DNA from: Setomelanomma holmii
Lineage: Eukaryota > Ascomycota > Dothideomycetes > Pleosporales > Phaeosphaeriaceae
Assembly (NCBI GenBank): GCA_010015745.1
Contig: ML978161.1
Span: 186,001 to 250,000, forward strand
DNA length: 64,000 bases
Direction: 5' to 3'
The notes beneath the pieces were generated by a model. The model did not search any database and was not told the DNA's origin. It saw only the letters and a list, made by a program, of their open reading frames with translations. Of this stretch, positions 1-12,830 are shown piece by piece. Each line of letters begins with the position of its first letter. Within the stretch, counting starts at the first letter, position 1. The translations under genes and the position numbers were made by a program.

Positions 1-1693
1 ACTCACTAATATCTGCCCGAGCACCCTATACTTGGCAACATGCAGGTGTATTCCGCGGAGCATTTCTCTGATTATTGCTGGTCAAGCCGCCGTTACACAT
101 ACCATGGGTGGCCTTAATGATAGTGAAACGGGTGATCGTCATGCAGACTACGCATGCACTCTAAGAAATAGTCTGTAGGCAGTCGAGGCTCTGCTTCATG
201 AGCTGACGTTGTGCTCCGCGGGGCGACACTGGTGAGATGCTTGCTAGCGTCCAGCCTCAGCCCTATGCGATTCGCAATTGTGAGGGCTTGGCAATGGCAG
301 TGTGGCATGGCACCAGGGAGATCATCCATGGCCCCCGGTCCTTCAAGCCTCAACACCACAAAACACCTCATCGCTCTCAAAAACGTTCAGACAGCGCGAA
401 GCGTCATCGTCAACCGCCGTAGAGCCAATTCCGGCTGTTGAGGCCGGTAGACCTGCTGCAGTCATGTGCGGCGTGCTCTGCTGCCGATGGTGACACACGA
501 ACACGGGAACATCTCCAGGCGCTTTCATTCGTGGTCGACTCATCGTGGATTGATCTTGCAGTCGCTACCGGCAGCATCTCGGAGTCCAGCGTGGTTTTCA
601 GCGGACGTGTCCGCAAAAGGGCCTTTCTATGGGCAGCATTTAAACATCATGGACTGCGCTGTTTCTTCACGATGGTTTTGAGCTTTGTTCCAAGGTTGCG
701 ATGCTCGGAAATGCAACGACTTCTCAGCACCTTGTTACGAAGGCGGCGGCGGCGGCAGTGATGCAATCTCGCCCTCGCTACACTCGCACGAGACCGAATC
801 CGATCGATTCTTTGCACGCTGCGCCTCGCTGGGACGACAACTCTCCTGGAAGACACGAATACCGGGACGCGATGCAGTCGAGTACATCCTCCTGCCGCCA
901 GGTTGCATGGGGCCTGGCGACTGCCCAGGAACGCACAGCGAGAATGACGACACTGCCGCTAGATTCCGGAGTGTGCCGCACACAATGGACCAGGACCGTC
1001 GGCGTGATGTCTCCATTTGACCGCAGCGTGGACGAGTGGATGGACGGCTCCTGCAAACTGCTCGGGCATATGCTGCAACGTCCGCCAAGTTCGTCGAGCG
1101 GTCAAGAGTGGAAAACTCGCCACGCTATACTTGCCGAATCCGCGTTGATCCTCTCCCGCTGCCAAACGCCTCAGATCGGAAGAACCTCGGCGCTCTAAGC
1201 AGAAGCTCCCGCTCAGGACCCGTGCCATCGCTGTCGACTATTCGTGCCCAGTGGCCAGTCTAGGTCAAGCCTGCATTCGCCAGGCAGACCGCCCATGCTC
1301 TATGGCCTGCAACCGTATGGTAGGCGTTTGAGTTGCTTCCAGCGCGCTTCCCTGCAGATTCGCACGTACAACAAGTGGCCCAGAGGGGGACGGTGCTTTC
1401 TCCGCGACGTGTCATTGGCAACAGTGACTTTGCATTCTACCCTGGTTGTCCAAGCGGGACTCACTAGCTGAGTCTAATATGCGGCTTGGACGCTTGGTCG
1501 TTCAATCGACCAGGTCTACCAGGTGCGAATGGGCGTTCTTTCCAGCACAATGACACAAGGGACTCGAGAAATCATCTCCCCGACACCAGGCGCAACATGT
1601 CAAGTATACTAATAGTACTACCGGATCCGCTCGGCGACTGTCCTACTCTCTACGCGACGACGAGAGTCTCGCCCATTTGCTCGCTTCCTCACC
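1..1693. other. Gene-poor upstream region
   Basis: No reading frame here has a credible start, splice pattern or recognisable domain. The open frames on both strands are short, overlapping and compositionally random. The right part lies directly upstream of the Zn2Cys6 regulator and presumably holds its promoter and 5' UTR. No obvious TATA box or repeat was seen. Confidence 0.5.
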
Positions 1694-4030
1694 ATGTCGT
1701 CCACCAGCTCCACCACCGCTCCCGTAAAGCGAGCCTGCGATAGGTATGCCAACATGCTCGCCGTCCAACCCCCACCACTGACATAGGCAAAATAGTTGTC
1801 ATCGACGAAAGGTCAAATGTATCGGCGAAGGCACCAATCCGTGCAAGAACTGCGTCTCTGCTGGCCTCGCATGCACATACAATGCCATCCCACAGAAGAA
1901 GGGACCCAAAGGAAGCCGAGCCAAAGTGCTCTCCGAACTTCGCGAAAACCAACGCAATGCGCAACTTGTTGCCGGCTTCCCTCCAGACATGGGCTTTGAC
2001 GGTCGATCACTCTCAGCCTCATTCGCGCGCGCCCAAGGTCTCCTCCCCGCCGGACTCGTGGAATGCTGTCTCGACTTCTTCTTCGCCAATGTATATCCTT
2101 CGACTCCCGTTCTACACCGGCAGAAAGCGCAGGAAGCTGCGACGAACATGGAGCGCTCTACGGAAGCTTACTGCATGATTGTTGCCTTATGCGCGTACGT
2201 CATGATACAAGCGAACATGAAGGTGCCAGCAAATATGCATTCACGACCTGAGTTGTCGCAAATGTCCAACATGACTTTTGGTCACGCTCTACTAGAAGAA
2301 TCGGTGCGGGTACGAAACGGCTGCGACTTCCGCGAAAACCCAACGCACATGACTGTCCTTACATCCTGGTTCTATTCTGGATGCTGGTTTGGTCTGGCTC
2401 GTGAAAATACGGCTTGGGGTTATCTGCGGGAAGCGACCACGCATGCGCAAGTTCTTGGAATGCATGACGAAGAAACCTACAAACATGATCCCCTCGACAT
2501 ATCCAGGAAGCGAGTACTCTACTGGTTGCTGTTCATGTCAGAGAGGTGCGTCCTCAAGACAAGTGATAAGCGAAGATCAGACAGCTAATTCAAATGATAG
2601 AACATACGCATTACACAAGCATCGCCCCATCAGTTTATACCCCACCATACACCCACCATCTTTGGATGAAGTACCTTCCGACCGCCCCATTGCTATTGGA
2701 TTACAGCATCTGATTGCACTTTTCAAATCGGTCGATGACACCTTCGTCAGTCTCTGGAACCGGGTTCATACACACGCAAATCCTGCCTGGATCGCACAGT
2801 TACAGGCCCAACTTTCAGAAGCACTACCATCATATCTCGAGTGCACAGAATACCAGGCAGTCGAGATCCGCATTACACAACAGTGGCTAAAGGCGATGGC
2901 CTGGCAGCTATGTGTTTGTCAAGGTCTCGTGAGCAGTGTATCAAACGATAACTGCATGACCTTCAAATATCCCATTGAAATTTCAAGGGATTTACTCACC
3001 ATGACCCATCAGTTTCCTCAACAGGCTATGGAAGTCCACGGTGCAGAGTTGGTAAGTACAGTTGGTCCCTCATTTGGTCCTTCAGTCGGTCCTTCAATCT
3101 CCTTGTCTGGGTTCATTCAATGAGAGTTGTGTTGGGATCTACATTCCTACATATTCGATCTGTTGATCCCTGCTGCCCTTGAATGTGCCCCACACAAGAA
3201 TTCCGTACTGTCGGTCCACTTTTCCCGCCTGTCTGCATTATTTGCACAGCCTAGCACGCGTAATGCTGCTATACTGAGCTCGAAGGAAAAAAGTGCTTGG
3301 CATGGACCTTAGGCTGACAACATTGCAGATTGAAAAGCTTTTCGACATCGCTTGCTGTTTAGCTGACGTGGTCGCCGTCACATCCTTCTCACCAGATGCG
3401 TTTGCGCCCCGCGATTACGTCTCGCGATTTTTGACGCTGATCTCAACCCTTCGCGGCGGACAAACCCGGTACCTTCCGCTCCTACTTGCCAAGCTTTCCG
3501 AAGTACTGCCCAACCTACCACTGCCCCGGTCCCTGAATCTGCCCCAAACCCATCCTGCCTCGTCGATCGGCATGTCAGGCACTGGTCCTGGGACGGTTCC
3601 TTCGAACATCACTGATGATTTCTCGGCGATGCCAGCGGTAACGTCTCCTTCCTATCCATCGACAGAATTGATACGCCGGCTTGCTGCTCAAACAGGGGCC
3701 CAACTTCCCTTCAACACTTCCCAACAGTCCATGATTCAGGCACCAGCTAGTCATGTGGAAGACCTTTCCCCTTACGACACGGCTCACAGCACAACGCACT
3801 CTTCTGGATCCGCACCTAGAAGCAACTCCACCACTCCTGGGCCGTACGAGTCTTCCATTCCACAGAGGAACTCACAGATCCTTGCGCATGCATCTGTACA
3901 GCTGCCATCCTCCCACCCACAGCATAGCCATATGCAATCGCATCACATCGGAGTTGCACCCACAACCTACGATCCAAGGTTCAACATCCAGGGATATCCT
4001 GTGGATCCATCAATGATGTTCAAACAATGA
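1694..4030 (+). CDS. Zn2Cys6 transcription factor, AmyR/COL-26/BglR-like
   Basis: Four exons can be joined without breaking the frame: 1694-1743, 1796-2545, 2601-3051 and 3329-4030, giving 650 residues. The first intron has a TAG acceptor and splits the zinc cluster; the third is unusually long (277 bp). Residues 15-43 form a canonical CX2CX6CX7CX2CX6C binuclear zinc cluster (C15, C18, C25, C33, C36, C43), followed by a basic linker that reads QKKGPKGSRAKVLSELRE. From memory, that linker is typical of the fungal AmyR/COL-26/BglR group, which controls starch, maltose or glucose-responsive genes. A fungal-specific middle homology region follows (about residues 60-450), then a Ser/Pro/Thr/His-rich tail. 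It should act in the nucleus as a DNA-binding regulator. The family call is firm; the subgroup is inference. The ATG at 1694 is used because it sits just ahead of the zinc cluster. Confidence 0.88.
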
Positions 4031-7000
4031 AGCAATCTGTGGCCGTTTAAGAATTGGAAATATGCTACAGGGCAAACCACCCGCCCAAACGTTGATGCAG
4101 ACCGTTGGACAAGTCACCTGTGTGGCCTGAACTTTGAATTGAGAATTAGTATTGCACGCATAAGGCGCCGGGCGTATCTATCAGACACTAAAGGCTTTCG
4201 ACCGATGAACCACAACCTTGCCTCATTTAAGTGCACCATCTAAATCCGTACAAGACTTTGTCTCATCATTCTCTATGCGGACAACGTGGTCACGATGCAG
4301 GCACGGTTCTGTCGCTAGTGGGGAAACGCCAACTATGGACGACGATAGCTCAACCGACCGGAAATCTCTCCGTGAACTCAATCGAACGTAATCACACTAC
4401 GCAGAAATGAGATGAGAAACCCAAGGCTTGTAAAGATCTCTGGACCGTTTTACAGGGGTGTCGTCCAGTCGAAGACCATGCAGCAGCCGGTTTGCCTTCT
4501 TTAGGCAGCCTCAAAAGGATCCCCATGCATCGTTCCCTGCGTGGACTTGATTGCAGTCTCTGAATCCCTGCGCAAGGTTGTCTCCTAGCAGCCATCAGGC
4601 TTCGCAACCCCAGAGTCCGGAATACAGCGGAGTGGCTTGGTCTACACTCTGCACATTGCGGTAGTGCTGACTACGTACACTTCCAAGCTACCAAGATGTA
4701 CACAAAGCTCCGGAACATGCCTGGACCCCGGATCTCGCAAGATATATAAACCCTAGATCATGATTCTGGACGAAGGAGTAGAAAGCAGGTTGAAGCCCGT
4801 ACGAGCGGACAATGCGCCGGGGCTGGGGATGAGCCATCGTATACTCGAGTTAACCCTACAAACTCTATCATATTTGAACCAGCTTTGAAACGCTTGAAAG
4901 TGCTGGGAAAATGCATAGCATTGGGCACTACCTTTGTACCCTCAAAGTAAGAGAGCAAATGGCAGCTCATGGAGCTTTGCGCATTCAAACACGAAACAAA
5001 TCACCAAACTACGCATTTTGCTCGCCCACGTTACAATCACTGCAGTCCGCCAGTAGGAACAGATCCTTCAATTCTCAAACGTTGCAAGAATGGAGCTAGA
5101 ACTCCCGCTTTCGAGCCTCATCCCCCGATCTCGGGCCGCCATATGTCAAAGCAATAGGGTTGCACCGTTTCGCGTGACTTTCCTCCGACTGTGGAGATCG
5201 AGGGATCAACTGACAGCTGGGCACGACTAGGATAGTCCTCGTCGCAAGATTGGGCTTCTGCGATCTTTCCCACGTGCCGGCGTTTGGGTCCCGTCGCAGG
5301 GTCAGCCTTGTTGCTTGTACCACTCTTACCGCCATGGGCGTGTAATGTCTGCAAACCGAACGCCGCGCAAGTCTTGGTGCGGGGAGCACTGTTCCTGCAG
5401 CTCTTGGAGTCTGAATGAAACAAACTCTGCCAAGTCTCATCTAGCGAGGGCTGCGCACAGGACCAAATCATAGTTTTCGCACTCGCACGTCCAGAGGCTC
5501 GCACTTCTTCTCATACGATTTCTCATACGGTTTGCAACTGCCAGCTGCCCTCCACCATCATCATCAAACCCCTCATGCACGACATCGCTGCGGTGCTCAA
5601 ACTTTCTTTTGCACGAATCATGGGTCTAGGCGGATTGAGACACTGACACTGCTCGAATCGTTCGGTCGTCTAATCCCAAACGGGCTCAGCCGGCGCACAC
5701 GACTGCGAAAATTGTACAACCTCGTCATTGTTTGTTGCGTGCATCTTGCTTTGACAAGTCAAGATTATTCATGATCCGTTCACTTCATTCTATGCTACCT
5801 GCGACGTGTAGAAGTTGCAGACGGTATGCACCACGGGTTGCGCATCTCCACCTTCATTCTGGCCTTCGGACTGAACTCATTCTGGGAGCTGTTCACCGTT
5901 CCTTCAGACACCAATAGCAGCAATTGCCTATCATCCACATCCAAAGAGGGCTGTCTTTTCCCGGCCAGGTTTACTCGGGGCCCGAGGTTCAGGGTCTTAC
6001 AATGTTTGTCATCGGGCCCCACGGACCCAGTATCGGTATCGGGGTCATAGCCACTGCGCGCGGTCGGATCATACCGACACCCCATCAACAAGCTATGTAC
6101 CACACAATACGGTGCAGGTGGGCACTGCGATTACGCGGTGCCAGTCATTGACAGTGTAGGGCTGTTTGATCGACAGGACGGCTATGACCGACTAAGAATA
6201 AATTTGCACACCAACCACGGAAAACTTGCTTCTGGCTAACGATATCGTCCGAATCAGCGAATCAGAGCACAATACGTAGCACATGGAGGACTACTGACTT
6301 CCCCGTATACAGGCTTGCTCTGCAACTAACGCTCGCTACACACCGGATCGAACACTCTATGCGGTGCTCCCGGTGAAACGAACATGCCCTAATGTTGCAC
6401 GCTCTTGAGCTTATGAGGTGATCCCGCGAACGGCTTGGACTACCACGCCCGTGGCTCTGTACAACTCTGGACATTATTTTTACGTGGCAAATACGCATGC
6501 CATTTCCGCAGACATGTGGTACAGTTGCCTACGTAACGTATATGCGGTTCAGTGAACATAGAGTTCTTCGCAATGATTTGCTGGTTCTTCATTCCGTTCG
6601 CGTCGCACATGGCAAATACAAATGCACAGTGATCTGATGTCTGTATTACCTGAGCTAAGGAATGCAGTTGCATGATTTAGTCCGCGGCCCTTGGACGTCA
6701 ACTCTTGAGTCTGCATTTTGATCAACACTCACATGACCTCAGCGACTCCACGACTACGTACGCTAGTAAATTCAACATCTCTCTCTTAGAAACATGGTTC
6801 TAGCGAATCGAAGTAAGGCAGTGCAAATATGCTCAACTCTCGTATCGAAGGTCAACCGGGCATCCCGAACTTCGCACATACACTTGTCTGGAGAACATTA
6901 CCTCAACATGGATTGCATGCGAAGACCAGACAATTGGGATAGAAACCATGTCAGCTCAATTAGTCCACGGATCGCCCTGTCATGCCTGGAGAGGCTATCC

Positions 7001-8603
7001 GTTCTAGAGTGGGACGATGCCCAGCGAAATCCTCGCGCAGGTGCGGATGCATGAGCGGGAGTCCTCGTCTCGGATTCCTGCAAAAAGTGGCACTACGGAC
7101 CAATTTCCAAGAGCACGGTTCGCATCTTCCTCTGGGGCTGGGCAGCTCGTCTCTTGCGTCTATTGCCAAACAACAAAGAGCAAGGCCAGCCTGTGCTATG
7201 GACGCCACATCGACCTTCCGCACTATCGTTTGCTAGTTGCTTTGGGCACCAATGCATACGATACGACATGATCTGTCTCGTTGCAGCTGCAGGTACTTGC
7301 TGCAACGGTAAGATTAACGTCGGGCACTCTCTCGGTCGATTTGGCCGTTAGCCGTGAGGGTGCCGTTGCACCATACCTGTGCTCAGAACTTGAAGGTTGG
7401 CATGGCACGAGGGCTACAACGTTGTATGGTTGAGTATCGTACTACTGCACATCTAGCAGCCAAAGGCCGCGTCGAAGTTGACGTGTATGGACAGTGAAGG
7501 CTGATCCGAATTGGCATGCATGGCAAAGTAAACTAGCCCGCAAGCCTCGTTTGAATCGATACTCTCGGAAAGGCCAGGGTTTCAGGTTATTCAAATGGCA
7601 CTCGATCGGATTGGCCAAAGCCACCGCGGAGACGTCCTCCGACAAAATCGACGGCGCGCTGCTGCTTACGTGCTAAGGGTTAAACAGGTGCCGAAAAGAT
7701 CCTCGGCCATCACCCGCGCTTTGTCAGCTCAACTGCCAAGACTGATCTACTGTCGTTCTCGGGCTGTGATGCAGCGAACTCGAGTAACAAATGTCTCGGC
7801 ACGGATAGTCATCAGAGGCATCTAGATTGTCCCGCTCGGGCAGCGCCGTGTGCGCCTCGTCGCCAAGATATCACTGCCAATGCTCGAGTGTGGGGAAGAT
7901 CTTGAGATACTGGGTCGGCGCCGTGTGTTTCGTATCTTGCTGTCGATCATGAGTAGTAACGAGAACAATCAGGTTTGTTCTTCAATATGGCAGCGCGGAT
8001 CCGATTGACAGCCCCGGTCTCGTATGACATGGGGCTTTGAGATCGTGTGTTGCAGACGGACGAGTAGCCTTGTCCACGGGGTCACCGACGAAATCGATGA
8101 TCAACAACGCATCAACAGCGCATCCTAGCCTTCCTGCTGGGTCACGAGGAGACCCACTTTGGCTTTCTACAATAGTCCAATGCTTCAGGTAAGCGATGCC
8201 ACAAACTTGAGCACTGTAAATACCATGAAGATGGTTGCCTTTCTTCTTGAAGATTAGTATGGTTTGAATTTGTCAACAGACTACTATGGAAGGAGCTCCG
8301 AGTGTGAAAAGTGAAGCTTTGAAAGCATAACCTGCATGATTCGGCCGAAGACCGAAGTTGTTCACAGGGTTGAACGGAGAGTAGAACTGAAGGTCAAATC
8401 GAACACTGCAAATCCACAAAGTACAAAACCCAACAACGCACAAAAGCCCAAGATCATGCAAACATTCATGATCAGAAATGCCATACCAATAATCGTAATG
8501 CAGTCCCCTTGATCACTGAAGCCCAACGCAATGCAAATCCCATCGCCCAGCACTACCTCCCCAACACAACCCTACCCGCTTTTGTCCCGAAGACCCTTCC
8601 TAT
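4031..8603. other. Long gene-poor interval
   Basis: About 4.5 kb with no convincing gene on either strand. Open frames are all under 130 codons and lack splice support or recognisable motifs. A TATATAAA stands at 4742-4749 but is followed too closely by a 42-codon ORF to be a believable promoter for it. The right end presumably contains the 3' UTR of the minus-strand wall-protein gene. No terminal inverted repeats or transposase remnants were recognised by eye. Confidence 0.5.
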
Positions 8604-11600
8604 CTATCCCCCCACATCCCATTGAACCCCTTCGCAATAAACCCAACCGGCTCCTTTAGGCACAGGCTTCGGCGACTCACTCGGACTCGACGTGTTCAAG
8701 AAGGGCTTAAGCGTATCCGCAATGTCACTCGGTAGTCTCAACAGAGGCTGTGTGCTCGTCGACGCCGGCTGAATGCCAGGTGCCCATACCATTGCGCACG
8801 CGCTGGCGGCACACGACCAGCCAGATGAACAGGAGACGCCGCACGAGCCGCAGTTGGAGGTGTCGTTGACGCGGTTGATGCAGAGGCCGTTGCAGGTGTC
8901 GGGGAGAGAGAGTGGGCAGGCGGTGGGTGTCAGTGCGTAGCTTGTGGGTGGGGATGTGACAGGGAACGGGGGCAGTGTCGAGCTTGGTACGGTAGATGGC
9001 GGTGTCGGGGAGATGGTGGCTGATGGTGCCGATGAAGAAGGAGGCTGAGTACTGGGCACTGAGAACGATGTCGACGATGATAAGGGCTGGCGCTGAAGCG
9101 GCAGTGTGTTTGATGTTACCGAGGTATCAGTATTTGAACTCGGCATTTCGTAGGACTCGTCCGTCTCCGGGTTGTATTTCCATCCAACCTTGCAGCACTT
9201 CGCGTATGTGTCGTCGAGACGTTCACCATCTGGACAGGTCCTTGGTGGTCTACCATCGCATCAAGTCTGCTTATCGATCGCAGTGCCGTTCACACAAGTG
9301 CAGTACTTGAGATAGTATTCAAGCATGCTGCTCGAAGGAGCGCTAGCTCGCTTCGAGGCCAGTGGACAACAGAATCCCAGATCCTCGAGTAGAACGAAGT
9401 TCTTCTGCGGACATGTCTTTGGCTCCGTCGACGTGCAATTGTTAACTTGTGGATCCCACTTCGTTCCTTTCGGGCAGCATTTTTTGTAATTTTGATCAAT
9501 AACTTCTCCGTTGGGGCAGATCGTGCTGTTTGTAACGCAAGCATTCTCGGCTTGGCTCCATTTAATTCCTTTCTTGCAGCACACGTTGAACTCGACATCG
9601 AGAACATCGCCCTTGGGGCATACACAAACCCGAGCGGACAAGAAGCTTGTCGAGCAACATAGCCCAATCTGGCTGTCGAGGGCATATCCTGCTTTGCATC
9701 TCATGTCAGGTACGTCGCATGCTTCCCTGGTCTGGTCCCATCTCGATCCAGTTGGGCAACATTTCCTAAACTCCGGGTCGAGGACTTCACCATCGCGACA
9801 AATCGTCGGCTTGGTCTCGTTACAGCTTCTGTTCCTTTCTGGCGGACGATGGGTCGTTGGATACAGACAAGTTCCCTTGTAGCACTCGAGACCTTCATTA
9901 CAGGCGTTTTCGCAGTTACCGCAATGTGTCGTATTGGTCATGAGGTCCAGGCATCCAACACCAGGACAGAAATCGCTCTTTAGAGCTGTGCAAGTTGCAT
10001 TGCGGCCCAGGCAGAAATTGTTCTCCGGACCTGTTACTTCACCGTTGTGGCAGGTACATTGACCCTTATAGCAGTTTGATGGCTGACCGCACTTGGTGTT
10101 GCAGCTACCGCAATTGCCGTTATCGGCTTGGAGATTCGTGCACCCCAGCCCAGGGCAGAAGTCCGGCGTACGTAGATTGCCCAGACACGACGGAGTGGGA
10201 ATTGGTGTGGTGACTGTTGTGCTGTTCACTGGTGGGCGGGGGTTTGGGATGCTGATCGAGATGTTTGAAGAGGCTAATGAAGTGCTCACTATACTGCTGG
10301 TGGAAGGCTCTGGATTCACAGGCGGAACTATCGTTGAGGGACTAGATATAATGCTAGTAAAGGATGAAGAGCTCATTCTAGGGGTGATTGGTGTCGTAGG
10401 TGATAAGCTTTTGGTACTTTCTGGCGTCGAAGTTGGTGTAATGATTGGCAAACTCGGTGGAACAGTTGATCTTCTGGAGACAGATAATTTCGATGAAAGT
10501 ACTGCTGAACTGGTTGCCGAGCTAAGAGATGCTCGTGAAGAACTTGGCTCGGCAGAACTGCTCAATACTCGTGAGCTCGGTAGTATCGCAGGTAGACTTG
10601 GCTCGACGGGACTTATGGACGGTGATGCTCGCACAGGAGTGGAAACGAGAGGCGGTTCGAGGGCAGGCAATATGATAGGCGATTGCCCTACGGATGCCGT
10701 GGGCGGCGGTGAAGCTACGCTTGACTGGGCAACTACTGAACTTTCCGCTGGTCGCGATGGCGAGGGAAGGGTCTCCGAAGCAGTCGCACTTAGCCCCGGT
10801 CGACCGACTGATGGACCGAGAATGATTGGGGACTCTGCTGAACGGCTCGGCGTATCACTGGGTCTTGAGAGAACCACTTCAGGCGAGATGGAAGGCGGTG
10901 ATGGACGTGGTGAGGAATGTAATGGGCGCTCTGATCCAGCTGGTGTTGGTACGCTTCGACTTCCAGTTGCAGCGGACGGACGTGGTGCGCTCAGAGACGC
11001 GCCATTCACGGGCGTAGATGGGGATGATGGGTTCGACAGCACTACTGAATTCAAAAGTGGCGGCTGTGAGGGTAAGATTGGAGGCACAGATATAGACTGA
11101 GCAGACGGACTTGAAATCGCCACGGCATCTGAAAGCGGCTGCTGAGAAGGAATATTGGCAGGCGAAGGCGCAGAACCAGCAGACGGGTTCGGGATGTTCA
11201 AGACCGAGGCAGAGTTCGAGATCGGTGGTTGTGATGGTATATCTGAGGGCGCAGGCGCGGATTGAAGTTGCAAGCTCAACACCAGCGCAGGATTCGACAG
11301 CGGCTGCTGAGAAGGTACATTCGAGGACGAAGGCACGGATTGAACGAATGAACTCGGAGACTTCAATGTCAAAACAGATTTCGAGACTGGTGGCTGGGAC
11401 GGGACATCTGAGGGCGTGGAACCAGATCGAGGCGGAGAGTTCGTCACCCGCGCAGAGTTGGACAACGGCACCTGAGAAGGTATATTCGAGGGTACAGACG
11501 CGGAGTCGGAGACGGCAGCCGATATCTGCAGGCTATCAGGTGTTGCAGCGTTCGAAGCTAGTATATTCGAAGCCTGGGAAGGTTGGGTTGCGACGGAAGT

Positions 11601-12134
11601 TTCGATGTTTGACGGCGTTGGAGTCACGACATTCGATGCCGTAGCTGATCTACTTGGTGTGATCTTCCTCGCCAGATCTTGAAGGTCCTCGCAACCATCC
11701 GGAAACAGCTCTTGGGCGACAGGGTAAGCTTCACTGACCACGTAGTCACAGAGCAAACTCGCTCCGAGAACGGCGAAGAACTGTCCTGTCGGTTGTGCCA
11801 GCCGTTCGCCACCGTATATCGCCTTTACGCAGTTCTGAACCACGACGGGAGTGAAGTCGCTTGGCCTGGTGCCACTGAAGTACTCATCGCATACTGAGGA
11901 TACTACATCAGCAACAAGATTGTGCGCCAAGACTTCCCTGTTCTGGTCTTGTGAATTTGTCTTTTCTGCAAGGTCTACGTTAAGGTCTTGAGCAAAGACT
12001 CTGACTTTGTCACTCACGGCCCTGACGCGCAATTCAGCTCGTCGGCGAAGTCGGTCTCGTTTGTGATGGTCTGAAGAGGCTCGTGTGCTAGGTAGCAAAG
12101 TCATGAGGCCGAGAATTATCGTGAAGAACACCAT
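8604..12134 (-). CDS. Large secreted Ser/Pro-rich, Cys-rich wall-type protein with in-frame TGA
   Basis: The frame opens with an ATG at 12134 and a likely signal peptide (MVFFTIILGLMTLLPSTRAS). About 150 residues of folded-looking N-terminus follow, then a long Ser/Pro/Thr-rich stretch (about residues 170-640) likely to be O-glycosylated, with degenerate repeats around PSNIPSQxPLSN. From about residue 645 come two roughly 50-residue Cys modules with FCPG-GC and NCG-C motifs, then a series of roughly 30-residue modules of the form C-x-x-G-E-V-x-D...K-C-C-P-x-G. An in-frame TGA at 9261-9263 interrupts this series after IDKQT. The same frame continues with another module (CPDGERLDDTYAKCC), a second Ser/Pro stretch and a last NCGSCG module, ending at 8604. 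A 57-bp, frame-preserving candidate intron (9250-9306, GTACTG...TAG) would remove the stop. Probably an extracellular or wall-associated protein; the biochemical role is unknown. Confidence 0.7.
10990..11510 (-). repeat. Degenerate ~30-residue coding repeats in wall protein
   Basis: Roughly six imperfect tandem units centred on PS(N/D)(I/V)PSQ(P/Q)P(L/I/V)S(N/K) are encoded within the Ser/Pro-rich part of the minus-strand wall-type protein. Spacing is about 25-35 residues. Such repeats are common in fungal mucin-like surface proteins and often vary in copy number between strains; variability here is inference. Confidence 0.6.
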
Positions 12135-12478
12135 GCTCTTTGGCAGCCTTCTTCTTGATCCATGATTGCTCTGTTCTGCCTGTGGTTTACTTGTAAGGCC
12201 AGCTTGAGGTCGTCCCGTAGAAGTCGTCTTCTTTACCAGCCCACTGCCAGCTTTAGGTGTAGGGGTCTAAGAGACCTTTGGACATGTCTTCTCGTCGGCT
12301 TGTCCTTCACCGCCTATTTTCGTGCCCTCTTTCGTACCGTCGCTCGTCAACGAAAAATTTGCGCAATTGGGCAAGGTGATGTGTTGCTGTTGTTGTACTC
12401 TTGTGTCCGGCTCATTCTGTGAAGATGACTTCACGGGTCCGGTTCGTTCTGTCCAAAGGTGAAGTTGGAATAATACGA

Positions 12479-12830
12479 TTATATACCTTGTGGGCAATTG
12501 ATGTCGTTCGAACATATCATCGCATCCCCATCGGGGTTGCATTTGACATTCTGGGAACCGCTGATGCTGGTACAAGCAGGCCCTTTGCAATTGTACTGTA
12601 GTTCGTACGTGTTCTGTTACCGGATGATGATCAGCTTTTGTGATAGGTGTCAGCCTTATGCAGTGTTACATACTACTCCAGGTCCACAATTCGAAAAGAT
12701 ACCCGATGCTTGGGTGATGCTATTTGGTTTCGACGACATACCGCTGAACCAGGCTGAAGTGTTATTCTGCTCCAGCAAAGAAAACGGTATTCTTTGCTTT
12801 GCGGTGGAAATGAGTGTCTCAATATAGCAA
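12479..12830 (-). CDS. Partial small Cys-rich protein (5' end unresolved)
   Basis: Two coding-like segments are separated by a textbook intron at 12614-12673 (60 bp; GTATGT donor, CTGAC/CTGAT branch candidates, CAG acceptor). The downstream exon (12479-12613) encodes a Cys-rich C-terminus containing NCKGPACTSISGSQNVKC and CNPDGDAMICSNDINC, and stops at 12479-12481. The upstream exon carries FSNCGPGV at its end and is open leftward on the minus strand to an in-frame TAG near 12890, with no ATG. A further intron and a first exon, probably encoding a signal peptide, are therefore missing from this model. The even cysteine spacing suggests a secreted disulfide-bonded protein. No family recognised; the 5' boundary given is approximate. 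Confidence 0.4.

Noticed and set aside
701..1198. 165-codon plus-strand ORF
   Set aside because: Random composition, overlapping equally long minus-strand frames, no motif or splice signals.
4742..4888. TATATAAA followed by a 42-codon ATG ORF at 4760-4888 (plus strand)
   Set aside because: The ATG is only about 10 bp after the TATA-like box, so transcription would start inside or after it; no conserved motif.
10093..11100. 335-codon plus-strand ORF within the wall-protein gene
   Set aside because: Antisense shadow of the Ser/Pro-rich repeats; the Gly/Val/Glu-rich composition follows from the reverse complement.
12449..12486. 38-bp intron extending the small Cys-rich protein into the 12267-12448 frame
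   Set aside because: Below the usual minimum intron length; a direct TAA stop at 12479 is simpler.
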